The notes under the pieces were generated by a model. It was given only the letters and a program-made list of their open reading frames with translations, was not told the DNA's origin and made no database searches. Both the position numbers and the translations under genes were made by a program. This document shows, piece by piece, positions 1 through 11,120 of a stretch of 64,000 bases of DNA. Source of the DNA: Alnus glutinosa (Eukaryota; Streptophyta; Magnoliopsida; Fagales; Betulaceae). How positions within the stretch are numbered: position 1 is the stretch's first letter; each line of letters begins with the position of its first letter. The stretch spans positions 1,120,001 through 1,184,000 of the forward strand of contig NC_084892.1 of assembly GCF_958979055.1 (NCBI RefSeq), in the 5' to 3' direction.

Positions 1-211
1 AGTAACTAGGTGCTGGTTGCGTGGAAGATTCACCGAATATTAGAGTGATCCTAGTACATGTATTCGCCAAATAGTGATCCCTCACATCAAAGTATGATAT
101 GCACCAACATCGAGAAAATAACAGGTGCTTAGGAGGATAGTACAAAATCTAAAAAAATAAAAAATACCAGAATTCGTGATGTTACCAAGAGTCCAACAGT
201 TAGAAAAGAGT

Positions 212-270
212 CAAATGCCGACCTAGATCTCGGGAATGATCAAATGCCGACCTAGGTCTCGGGAAGGATC
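212..270. repeat. two tandem copies of a ~29-bp unit
   Basis: Two adjacent copies (about 212-240 and 241-269) of a unit starting CAAATGCCGACCTAG and containing TCTCGGGAA, differing at a few bases. They sit at the broken 3' end of the truncated kelch-like copy, where similarity to the intact gene stops. Bases 1-211 show nothing recognisable. Confidence 0.7.
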
Positions 271-815
271 AGCTGCCAAAAGAAAAAAGAATCCATGGGT
301 GGAACATAGATCCAATCATCAGTGGGATTAGAAATGTTTACCTTCCATACATCGAAAATTTCGTTTGGAACCAAATCAATAAAATTAAAGAGAATGCCAC
401 GAAAACAGTATAGATCAAGGCCTACCAATGCAAAGGTAGATTTCACATCTAGACACCATTGTGCCCAAACTTCAGAGATCGACCCTATTGTACCGTCGAC
501 GGCGTCCGCAGGAATCTTCATGGTATGCCACCTATCAAGGTTGCGCCTTTCCTTCCAGTCCCAGTCAAAGATAGGCATACGGATGAGGACAACACAAGGA
601 GAAGGATTAGAAGATGGCGATGAACCATCCGTTTTTCTCTTCTTATTTTCTGGGAGTGATGATTGAACAGCGAGATGGCCGCCGATGGCTCCCTCCATTG
701 AGTATTTGTTATAAGAGGGCTGTTGGTTGTGAGGTGTAGGGAGGATGGTGTGTGATGGAGGCGATCTAGGATTTTAGGGTTTCCTTTCTTCAGACAATAT
801 GTATGGGGGTTGTGA
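252..815 (-). pseudogene. truncated copy of the kelch-like gene at 3530-4657
   Basis: Read on the minus strand from the ATG at 698, the first ~135 codons (MEGAIGGHLAVQSS onwards) match the N-terminus of the intact kelch-like gene at 3530-4657 with scattered substitutions. Similarity ends abruptly just after the VPP motif, near base 290. The remaining codons run into unrelated sequence and a stop at 252. About 240 residues, including the whole beta-propeller-like part, are missing. The 5' flank (699-815) also matches the intact gene's upstream sequence, but the GATGGAGGCGATCTGG repeat is less expanded here. I infer a duplicate that lost its 3' half. It could still be transcribed as a short protein, but nothing argues for function. 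Confidence 0.75.
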
Positions 816-932
816 TGCATGCACTTCACATACGACTCCAACTGACGTTGGAATTTTAACATAAGAAATGATACATACACTACAACTGAACAACTCCAAG
901 GCCCATTGAAGTAGGGCACTACTAGGGCTCAT

Positions 933-1754
933 ACATAAAATTGGTAACCTATCCAGTCAATTGAGAAAGAAAAATGCATAACCAGGTACAGAAATAAGCT
1001 TGAACAAAAATAAATAAAATAACTCAATTATGTTTATGTTATCTCATATCTTCTTTCTATTGCTTTTCTTCTTTTCCTCTGGCGGTGGCTGTGTCATTCG
1101 AAATGAATAATAAGAAACTTGTGAAACCTCGTCACCACTCTTAGAATAAACTAAAGACATCATATGTCCAAACTACCTATTCAAACTGGATTGTGAAACC
1201 TCAAACAATTTATTCCAGGACTCCTTTAATCCATATTCTTTCATCACCCATGCATCAACAAAATCATTACCGTAATTGCAAAACATGCACAGGCACCCTT
1301 CCAAGACCCTCAGATCTATTTCAAAACTCCTCAACCACAAGATGAGAAGCAACAATCATACAGTACAATCCAAACCCTCCATAAACCACCCAATGCAAAG
1401 CACCACCAGCAAGTACACCAGACACTCTTCTAACCAAGCTGAAACAGATATCGAATATAATAAGGCATGTTCTTGATTCCTCTCCGAGAATTGGCCTTCA
1501 AGCTATAAACTTTAACCTCAGCAGAGAAAAACCCATTACCACCAACAAACTGCCCCATCGTCACCACCTTGTAATCGTCGCTAATGGCGTCGTACCCAAA
1601 TCTATAAAAAGTAAAACGTTGAGGTTTAACATCACCTTTAGGATCCTCAACCAGCATCACATGCAGTCTCTGATGCTCTCTAATTGATGGATTCCACAGA
1701 GCTATTTCTTCTTCAGAGTTGCACAGCCACCAAGCCATTGATTTCCATGGCGGT
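933..1754 (-). pseudogene. F-box-associated (FBA) domain pseudogene, copy 1
   Basis: An 822-bp segment nearly identical to 6325-7146. Minus-strand reading from 1738 gives an FBA_1-type domain: a WLCNSEEEIALWNPS motif, then YRFGYDAISDDYKVV, then after a frameshift LAGGALHWVV, then after a second shift DAWVMKEYGLKESWNKLFEV. These are the landmarks of plant F-box/kelch At3g06240-like proteins. The F-box itself is absent. Besides the two shifts shared with copy 2, this copy has a private stop after SSLNR and several substitutions (S for T in WNPS, A for P in DAISDD). It abuts the truncated kelch-like copy with only ~120 bp between. Non-functional as a protein. Confidence 0.8.
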
Positions 1755-3529
1755 CACAGACTAGCGATTCTGGGCATTTTAATAGGCTAACTTGCCCTGC
1801 GTAGCTTGTGAATAGGAGGCATAGGGCTACTATATCGCTCTCCTTTTCTCTACACTTGCACCATTACGTGTTCTCACGAGTAATGTTCCGGATGTCATTG
1901 ATCTGCACCCCAAGCTACTTCGTTTTACTTCTTTATAATTTCATATTTAGGAACCCAGTTGAGCAAACGAAAGATACAACACAGAGGTGACTAAAAAGGA
2001 AAGACCCTCGGAATACAAGCAGCGCACTTGCAGGCCTACACGTACAAAATGACATTGTTTTAAATTTGGTAAGTTTAAAACCTTTTTAAGTTATCAATTC
2101 AAAGTCATACATCACTCTATTTACTTTTTTTTTTTTTTTTTTGGATTAATTTAAATCTCGATTACTCTATGAGACAAAAATTCTCTATAGCTTGATAATC
2201 GTGAGTTGTGTAACAACTAAAATAACAACTAAAATCTTAATTTATTTATGCATACATATAATAATAACCGCATTATTTAATCTTAAGCGGGTTTTAAAAC
2301 CACAATTGAATTAAAATCCACAATTACGGAGAATCATATTACACTTACACCCCTGTAATTAGAAACATCAATGTTAAATTATGGAAAATAACCTTGTCCC
2401 CGGATTCACTAATTTGAAATAACCTATTACAAATTATTAATTCAGGATAATATCTTCTACGGTAGACAATAATTTTCCATACAAAAGCAATAAACTTCAA
2501 ATAAACATTCAACACAAGTATCCTTATCCAAAAAAATATACCGACTCGGCCTTACAAAAACATTGGACAATGTCATGATATGGATACCTAATCTAGACTA
2601 TAACAGTCAACTAACACAGTACCGACTTCTCATAATTCCCTGTGCTCTTTGCACTTTCTTTCCCTGTGCTTCTTTGCACTTTCTTTCCCTGTGCTTCCTT
2701 GCACTTTCTCCTTGCTTGACTTCTCCAAATCTACTTACCCCTGCAATTTTCATACCCATTAGCACTTCCACAAAAAACTAACAGCAAGTGTCATTCTCAT
2801 GTGCACATAAAATAAACCCTATAGCATGGTCAAGGGAGAAAATTAATGCAGCAACACATGTTCTATTAGAGGAACATCGTGCTCAAGAACTACATTCAGA
2901 GTCATAGGTTAACTTCTTAATAAATGGTAGCATCTTAGTACCTAGCAGACTCCTAAGATCTTGTATATGTCTAAATTTTCTGTCCACACATTTCTTGTAG
3001 ATTTTAAGGGTCTTGCAGAAAACTAGAATTTCATGTAGACAACCATTTCTGCAAAATTTACATATCAGGCACGTTTGGCAACCAAGCTGGTAGGTGTACA
3101 ACACTTTCAAACTTTAAATACAACTAGGCAACTAGGGAAGGAATGATATGCTTCACAGTTTAACAGGGACAAGAACTCAGCGAAAGCAACTGCATTTAGA
3201 CAAACTCGATCACCTAATGCAAGACCACAACAAACCCAACTCCTGCAAGACAATATAAACCGTAAGAAATCAACAACAAACTCACCTACAGCCAGACTAT
3301 ATGAACCGTAAGAAATCCACAATCTAGTGTCTGGCTACATGCTTTGTTGACAAAAGGATCCTATCAATCACTTGATTAATATAATTGACATCAAGAGTCC
3401 TAACTAAAGTCACAAATTTTGGAAATTTTCCACCTGAATTGAAGAAAATGTCAAACTGAAAATTAAAAAAAAAAAATTATAGCCAAAATGTTATGGAAGA
3501 TGGTTTGGTAAAAATACAGGAAGAAACAC
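1755..3529. other. AT-rich intergenic DNA without a supported gene
   Basis: I see no gene with recognisable domains. It includes an 18-base poly-T run near 2126 and short direct repeats of TGTGCTTC-TTGCACTTTC around 2640-2710. Around 3245-3320 a TATAAACCGTAAGAAATC / TATGAACCGTAAGAAATC pair is seen. Minus-strand sequence just downstream of the kelch-like stop (3433 leftwards) begins after a TTCAG acceptor-like site and could be a last exon of that gene. Confidence 0.5.
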
Positions 3530-4657
3530 TTACATTAAAAAGGCATCCCTGACGGAAGTGGTCCGAGCCGTCTTATATTTGATGGTGGAAACAAAGGATA
3601 TACGCACACTCTTCAACTCGGGCATATGAAAGACATCAAATAGGATGCACTGAACGTAGCTCTCAGGTGTATAGCGATCAATTTCAGTGGTGTGTATAAC
3701 GCAGAATCTTTTCTTCTCCAAATGGATCAAACAAGGAAGAATGGCATCAAGATGTTTATTGGTCGAAATATTCAGACCTTTCAAATCCCCTGTTAGCCAC
3801 AAATCCGACTCGAAATTGTAGGCCAGCAAGTTAGCTTTATCTAGAATCCAATATAAATAATTTCCTACCGCAAGAGCCTTTCCAAATTCACCCAAAGGAC
3901 ATTTCGGGTGAATCTTGCGAGGTTCAGAGCCAAGAATTTTCCAACAACAATTCTGCACGTCGTACATAATGAAGTTTGCAAAAATATCTTTATGTTTATC
4001 TTCATCTTCATCTTCATCTTCACTTTCATAATCTAAAAATGGAAGCGTAGCAACGAGAATCCTGTTTGGATTCTCAAGAGCTGCAGAGATAATATGATAT
4101 GCCTTACGATATGGAGGCTCAGGCAATGATTCCCATACTCCAGTCATGGGGTCATAAACCTCAGCACCCCAACACAGAGAAAAAGGACATTTATTTAAGA
4201 CATATAATTTATCGCCTACGACTAAGTTGTGAGCACAGCATCTTGGAAAATCCAAGGGTGGAACATGGATCCAATGATCAGTGGGATTAGAAATGTTTAC
4301 CTTCCGTACATCGGAAATATTGTTTTGAACCAAACCAGTATAATTAAAGAGAATGCCACGAAAACAGTATAGATCGGAGCCTACCAATGCAAAGGTAGAT
4401 TTCACATCTAGACACCATTGTGCCCAAACTTCAGAGATCGACCCTTCTGTACCGTCGACGGCGTCCGCAGGAATCTTCATGGTATACCACCTATCATAGT
4501 TGCGCCTTACCTTCCAGTCCCTTTCAAAGATAGGCATACGGATGAGGACGACATAAGGAGAAGGATTAGAAGATGGTGATGAACCATCCGTTTTTCTCTT
4601 CTTATTTTCTGGGCGTGATGATTGAACGGCGAGATGGCCGCCGATGGCTCCCTCCAT
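3530..4657 (-). CDS. kelch-repeat / beta-propeller-like protein
   Basis: A 375-residue open reading frame from the ATG at 4657. An in-frame ATG at 4831 would add 58 residues, but the downstream start fits the conserved MEGAIGG shared with the truncated copy at 252-815. The N-terminus is basic (KKRKTDGSS, a possible nuclear signal). Kelch-like strands follow: WIHVPPLDFPRCCAHNLVVG, KLYVLNK, EVYDPMTGVWESLPEPP, then a second set ending NYLYWILDKANLLAYNFESDLW. An acidic run of alternating E and D lies near residue 215. No F-box is visible, so calling it an F-box/kelch protein would go beyond the evidence. Its stop overlaps a good splice-donor string (AATGTAAGTG), so the true 3' end may lie in a further exon near 3433. 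The cellular role is unknown. Confidence 0.7.
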   Translation of the reverse strand: MEGAIGGHLAVQSSRPENKKRKTDGSSPSSNPSPYVVLIRMPIFERDWKVRRNYDRWYTMKIPADAVDGTEGSISEVWAQWCLDVKSTFALVGSDLYCFRGILFNYTGLVQNNISDVRKVNISNPTDHWIHVPPLDFPRCCAHNLVVGDKLYVLNKCPFSLCWGAEVYDPMTGVWESLPEPPYRKAYHIISAALENPNRILVATLPFLDYESEDEDEDEDKHKDIFANFIMYDVQNCCWKILGSEPRKIHPKCPLGEFGKALAVGNYLYWILDKANLLAYNFESDLWLTGDLKGLNISTNKHLDAILPCLIHLEKKRFCVIHTTEIDRYTPESYVQCILFDVFHMPELKSVRISFVSTIKYKTARTTSVRDAFLM

Positions 4658-4719
4658 CGAGTATTTGTTATAAGAGGGCGGTTGTTTGTGAGGTGTAGGG
4701 AGGATGGCGTGTGATGGAG

Positions 4720-4775
4720 GCGATCTGGGATGGAGATGGAGGCGATCTGGGATTGTGATGGAGGCGATCTGTTTA
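4720..4775. repeat. short tandem repeat in the 5' flank of the kelch-like gene
   Basis: Three copies of a GATGGAGGCGATCTG unit, separated by short linkers, upstream of the chosen start. The truncated copy carries only one or two at the same place, so the array changed length after the duplication. Confidence 0.6.
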
Positions 4776-5382
4776 GGGTTTCCTTTCTTCAGAGTCCAGA
4801 CGGTATGTATGGAGAATTGGGGAATTGCCAATTAATGTCGGTGGAGTGAGGTGTCGGTTAATAAGAGATGTGTAGGTGAGGCGACGATCTGGATAAAGGA
4901 GTGTGGTTTAAAATGAATGGAAAAAAAAAGAAGCTTTAAACTAACTGCCCAATTTTAAAATAGTCATTTCAATTTTTAAATGCATTAATATAATCGTATC
5001 AAAAATTTCACTTTTATTGGAATATTCATATAATACCTTTATTTTCATAAAACCTAAAATAAAAGGCTACTTTTGTTGAAATATTTTATGAAGCGATGAT
5101 TTGTTCTTCTTTTTATTTGATTGAATCCGACGTCAAAGTATTCTACATGTAATTTTCTTTTTTCATTAATTCAAGAATCAATAATGTTCTTCACTTCTTC
5201 ATTTTTCATTTCTCACGTATGTGCATTCTTTTTTTTTTTTTTCTTTTCCCTCTTTCCAAAACATTATGCAAAGCCACCGTTCTGAGTCGTTTTGTGCACC
5301 ATGTATTGTCGTCTTCGACCTTGAGATGTCCTAAAGTGGGGCGTAACGTGTTGGAGAGAGATTTCAGGCGCCGAGGGGGCGG

Positions 5383-5609
5383 CACTGGGTGTGCAAACAT
5401 TTTCAGCTTATTTGAGCTGAGCTCGAGCCGAGTGCTTGAGCTCGAGATCAGCCTATATGATTGAGCTCGAGTTCGATCTAACACAAGGTTCATCCCTTGG
5501 CAAGCCGAGCTCGAGCACAGAAACATGGCTCGTCACGAGCTCTTGAAAAACTCAAACGAACCAATCTTGCAAGTACTACTCGCTCAAGATCGGTTTGTTT
5601 ACATCCCTT
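5383..5609. mobile_element. probable hAT-type MITE
   Basis: The left end reads CTGGGTGTGCAAAC; the right end, reverse-complemented, reads AAGGGATGTAAAC. These imperfect inverted termini resemble the GGGTGTGCAAAC ends of many plant non-autonomous hAT elements. The interior is rich in GAGCTCGAGCCGAG-type words, also typical of that group. I could not find a clear 8-bp target duplication. The flanks (4832-5382 and 5610-6324) are AT-rich and hold no gene I can support. Confidence 0.5.
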
Positions 5610-6324
5610 ATGCATAGATAAGGTGGTGATATGGAGAAGGGAGTTTGGTTTGCAACACTATTTTTATATGTTTTTTTAATAACTATTTTGATCCCCTTTA
5701 ATGAACTCCTAAATTATTTTAATAAAAAAAAAACACGTCATTTCATTTTTATTTTTATTTTAAAAGAAAGCTTTTTTCTTTTTAATTACGACATTTTCCT
5801 GGGACTCTCATATTTTTAGTTATAACATGTGACTTTATTTATCAACCTTGAGGTTTAAAAAACACATGAAAGAATAACTAAATAATACAAATGGTAAATT
5901 AAGGAAAATGACAGAAACTGTCAGTCATCTGGAAAAGAGTGTAGTTGTTGTGTCAAACAATTTATTTCTGCCTCTATTAAAACAATTTGTCAGCTTAAAC
6001 TACTAATGGGGTAAGATAAACTAATCCTATTAATCCTTAATTGAAATATTATGTATGGTAAGGTTTTCACTTTGTGCCAATTTTCTGTCATTCTCTTTTG
6101 CTTGCAAAGCCAGTTTAAAGCCTTTTGACAGGAAATCTTCCTGCAAAACAATGACCAATCCATCAAAGTAGAAAGTTAAACTAAAACAAAAATAAGAAGA
6201 TGCTATAGCTATAGCAGTCATGTCGAGTGATTCAAAAAGAGTGAAAATACATCAATTTATTTTTTTTAAAAAAACTTGAATTCTTAAGAGAACCAGAAAA
6301 TTAAACTAAAGAGATCAACTGTTC

Positions 6325-7259
6325 ACATAAAATTGGTAACCTATCCAGTCAATTGAGAAAGAAAAAGGCATAACCAGGTATAGAAATAAGCTTGAACAAA
6401 AATAAATAAAATAACTCAATTATGTTTATGTTATCTCATATCTTCTTTCTATTGCTTTTCTTCTTTTCCTCTGGCGGTTGCTGTGTCATTCGAAATGAAT
6501 AGTAAGAACCTTGTGAAACCTCGTCACCACTCTTAGAATAAGCTAAAGGCATCATATGTCCAAACTTTCTATTCAAACTGGATTGTGAAACCTCAAACAA
6601 TTTATTCCAGGACTCCTTTAATCCATATTCTTTCATCACCCATGCATCAACAAAATCATTACCGTAATTGCAAAACATGCACAGGCACCCTTCCAAGACC
6701 CTCAGATCTATTTCAAAACTCCTCAACCACAAGATGAGAAGCAACAATCATACAGTACAATCCAAACCCTCCATAAACCACCCAATGCAAAGCACCACCA
6801 GCAAGTACACCAGACACTCTTCTAACCAAGCTGAAACAGATATCGAATATAATAAGGCATGTTCTTGATTCCTCTCCAAGAGTTGGTCTTCAAGCAATAA
6901 ACTTTAACCTCAGTAGAGAAAAACCCATTACCACCAACAAACTGCCCCATCGTCACCACCTTGTAATCGTCGCTAATGGGGTCGTACCCAAATCTATAAA
7001 AAGTAAAACGTTGAGGTTTAACATCACCTTTAGGATCCTCAACCGGCATCACATGCAGTCTCTGGTGCTCTCTAGTTGATGGATTCCACAGAGCTATTTC
7101 TTCTTCAGAGTTGCACAGCCACCAAGCCATTGATTTCCATGGCGGTGTGAAGTGAATCGAACTCAACGGAGTAGAGGTACCAATTTTTGAGAACGAGGCT
7201 GAGATTGGATTTGGTGGCAAGGTAGAGGCTAAGTAGAAGCTTGATGAAATCTGGGCCAT
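6325..7259 (-). pseudogene. F-box-associated (FBA) domain pseudogene, copy 2
   Basis: The better preserved of two copies; 6325-7146 pairs with 933-1754 at constant length and offset. From 7259 leftwards the minus strand encodes a ~145-residue open piece containing NSEEEIALWNPSTREHQRLHV and FGYDPISDDYKVVTMGQFVGG. The frame then breaks after YYIRYLFQLG. The next FBA motifs (LAGGALHWVVYGGFG, then EGCLCMFCNYGND and DAWVMKEYGLKESWNKLFEV) lie in two other frames. It ends with a lysine/glutamine-rich tail at 6436. No F-box precedes the FBA part. In plants this family supplies substrate adaptors of SCF ubiquitin ligases, but this copy cannot make one. The lesions are shared with copy 1, so they predate the duplication. 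Confidence 0.8.
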
Positions 7260-7627
7260 CTAACAGATTTGAGACTTACAGAAATACCATCTCCGACACA
7301 TAATCTAACAAGTTGACTGTTACTGCAAATATACCAAGGGATAAAGAATATAAAATTAAAACTCTATACAGATCCCCCGACCATATTTTTTATCCACCAG
7401 CTATCTCAAATAGAAGAGAATGAACCATCCTATAAGTTGTCTTCATGGAAAGAGTAGAAAATGCAACTCATTATTCACTGCAATGAAATAAAAACTCCCA
7501 AGACATTTACCATAGGAAAGAAAATTTGTTACACAGAAACCTACACAAACCCTTAAATACGACAATTACATGGTAAAGGAACCCAGGAGGACGGAGAGGA
7601 GTTGATGATGTATTGATATTGCAATGA

Positions 7628-9436
<1,809 letters not shown>

Positions 9437-9483
9437 GGAACCCTTCTGTCACTTCTTCTTCTATGTATGATTACGAACTTACC

Positions 9484-9521
9484 AGGGTTTTAGGGATTTG
9501 GCTTCAGTGCAGTTATATAAA
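9484..9521 (-). promoter_or_regulatory. AK6 core promoter: TATA box and telo-box-like motif
   Basis: On the minus strand a TTTATATAA string (9521-9513) lies ~80 bases before the AK6 ATG. Between them is CCCTAAAACCCTGG (about 9497-9484), close to the plant telo-box AAACCCTAA. Telo-boxes are common near the start sites of plant ribosome and translation genes, which fits AK6's expected role in ribosome maturation. This is position-based inference. Confidence 0.45.
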
Positions 9522-9671
9522 TGACCGGGTATCTGCTGTTAAAATTTAAACGGTCAAGATTTGATGTAGCATTTTTATAGAAACGACATCGTCAAGAGAC
9601 AACAATTTAAAGCAAAACAGACGTCGTTGTTCTTCACGTTCTTTTCCACTGATACTTTATGAAAGTTCTCG

Positions 9672-9808
9672 TCTTTGAAAAGATGTTGCACCAAGAATTA
9701 CGCAGCTCCTGAGCTCCTCACCAAATTCAGCTTTCCACCTGAGCAATTAATCACCGCCGTTAAATCCCATCTCACAGGCAAGGCAAGGGAGCTTCGATTC
9801 TCCAAATG
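9672..9808 (+). other. unassigned exon-like open stretch upstream of FAX4-like gene
   Basis: A short open frame encoding CCTKNYAAPELLTKFSFPP... and ending RELRFSK at an AAATGTAAAG donor-like site, then a poly-T tract. It has no ATG of its own in frame and no partner exon I can recognise downstream. Composition and codon use look coding-like compared with the flanks. It may be a relic exon, or the 5' exon of a neighbour whose other exons are lost. I do not recognise the family. The rest of 9437-11120 is AT-rich intergenic DNA. Confidence 0.25.
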
Positions 9809-10007
9809 TAAAGTTTTTTTTTTTTTTTTTTATTATTTCCTTGAAGTGTTTCAAAACAACATTAGGGGAATAGTAAAAGAAATTGTTAGAATTGAATTTT
9901 AATTATGGCTAGTTTAGAGGAAACGAAATGATGAAGAAACTGAATAGGTTTTGTGACCAAATTACTTACCACAAACTGTGAGAACTTTTATGGGGAAGCC
10001 TTGTTGG

Positions 10008-10060
10008 CGTGAGTTGTAAATAGTCAACAAGCGTGAGTTGTAAATAGTCAACAGTCAAAG
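10008..10060 (+). promoter_or_regulatory. tandem repeat with W-box-like AGTCAA cores
   Basis: A ~25-bp unit (GCGTGAGTTGTAAATAGTCAAC) occurs twice in tandem and is followed at once by AGTCAAAG, giving three AGTCAA (TTGACT on the other strand) cores within ~40 bp. TTGAC is the W-box core bound by WRKY factors. It lies ~1.1 kb upstream of the FAX4-like start, so any regulatory role is speculative. Confidence 0.35.
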
Positions 10061-11036
10061 AAGGGAAAATCTAGGAGATAGACATGCAGTGATTACAGGC
10101 GTAATACTAGGCATAATTTGCGTATAGACCAAAATCAAGATAAATGTAATTCTATTTAAAGTGTATTCGATTAAATGAAAAGTGGAGAAAAACATTTTAT
10201 CCCTAATTGTTGACAAGCCTTAATGGCCTTGATTTTGGATTAGGTCAAAAACGAGAGAGGAAAGAAAAGGGTGGTGTCGATTTGGGAAGAAGAGAAGCAT
10301 TGCTGAAGATAGAAAGGCATCTGCTTAAACGCTGACAACCCATTTATCTGTCACTTAAAATAAGAGTTACTCTTCTTTTGATTCAAAATCACTCATATCT
10401 ATCTTTTAATTTTTTTTTTTTTTTTTTTAATAAAATGAGATACGCAAGCATTTTTAATAACAATGACAAAAGTTTTTTTTAACATGTTATTTAAAAATGC
10501 ACGTTCATCTCACATGCAATGTATTTATTGAATTTCTTCTAAAAATAATATTAAAATAAAACTAAAATGAAAAAGCTAACGTGCTTCGCCTTCTTAAGCC
10601 CAGCCCAAGCTTTGACGGGCCCTGTGTTAGGATATCCAAGTTAACCATAATTGTAACTGCAATTAATTAGATTGGACATCTCTTTTTATCAAAGATTATG
10701 AGGATTAAGGGAACCAAATAACTCTTTTTACAGATAACTTGTTATTGCATGGATAGATAAGTTTCATAATTTATCAAAGAAAAATGTTTGTAGCATATGA
10801 TTGGACAGTAACAAATTTACACGGTAATTAAGTGAGGTTATGTGAGTGTAGGAAATGCCGAAATGGTTACTGGACAGGTGTTTGGACTGTCCGAACAGAG
10901 AGGATTCAAGCTATTTGGACACGTGTCCGAACAGGTGAGGTCCTTCCCCTTCACTCAACACCTGCCGTTTTGCACGGATCTTAATATATTTTGACCAAAT
11001 AAATATATAGGAGAACAAGTGTGATATATATTGCAC

Positions 11037-11120
11037 GATATATATAATATAACCAAACTTCATATTCAGAAGTCAGACCCCCTCTCTCTCTCTCTCGCGC
11101 GCGCGCGCGCGCGCAAAGCA
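11037..11120 (+). promoter_or_regulatory. FAX4-like 5' leader with TATA-like string and (CT)n(CG)n microsatellite
   Basis: ATATATATAATATAA at about 11037-11051 is a plausible TATA region ~70-80 bases before the ATG. A compound microsatellite follows: (CT)9 then (CG)~9 (about 11080-11114), ending six bases before the start codon. The alternating CG run is a candidate Z-DNA former and would place a very stable element in the mRNA leader if it is transcribed. Confidence 0.45.

Noticed and set aside
1276-1476. Identical 66-residue plus-strand frames at 1276 and 6668
   Set aside because: They are the antisense of the duplicated FBA pseudogene, so the identity reflects the duplication, not selection.
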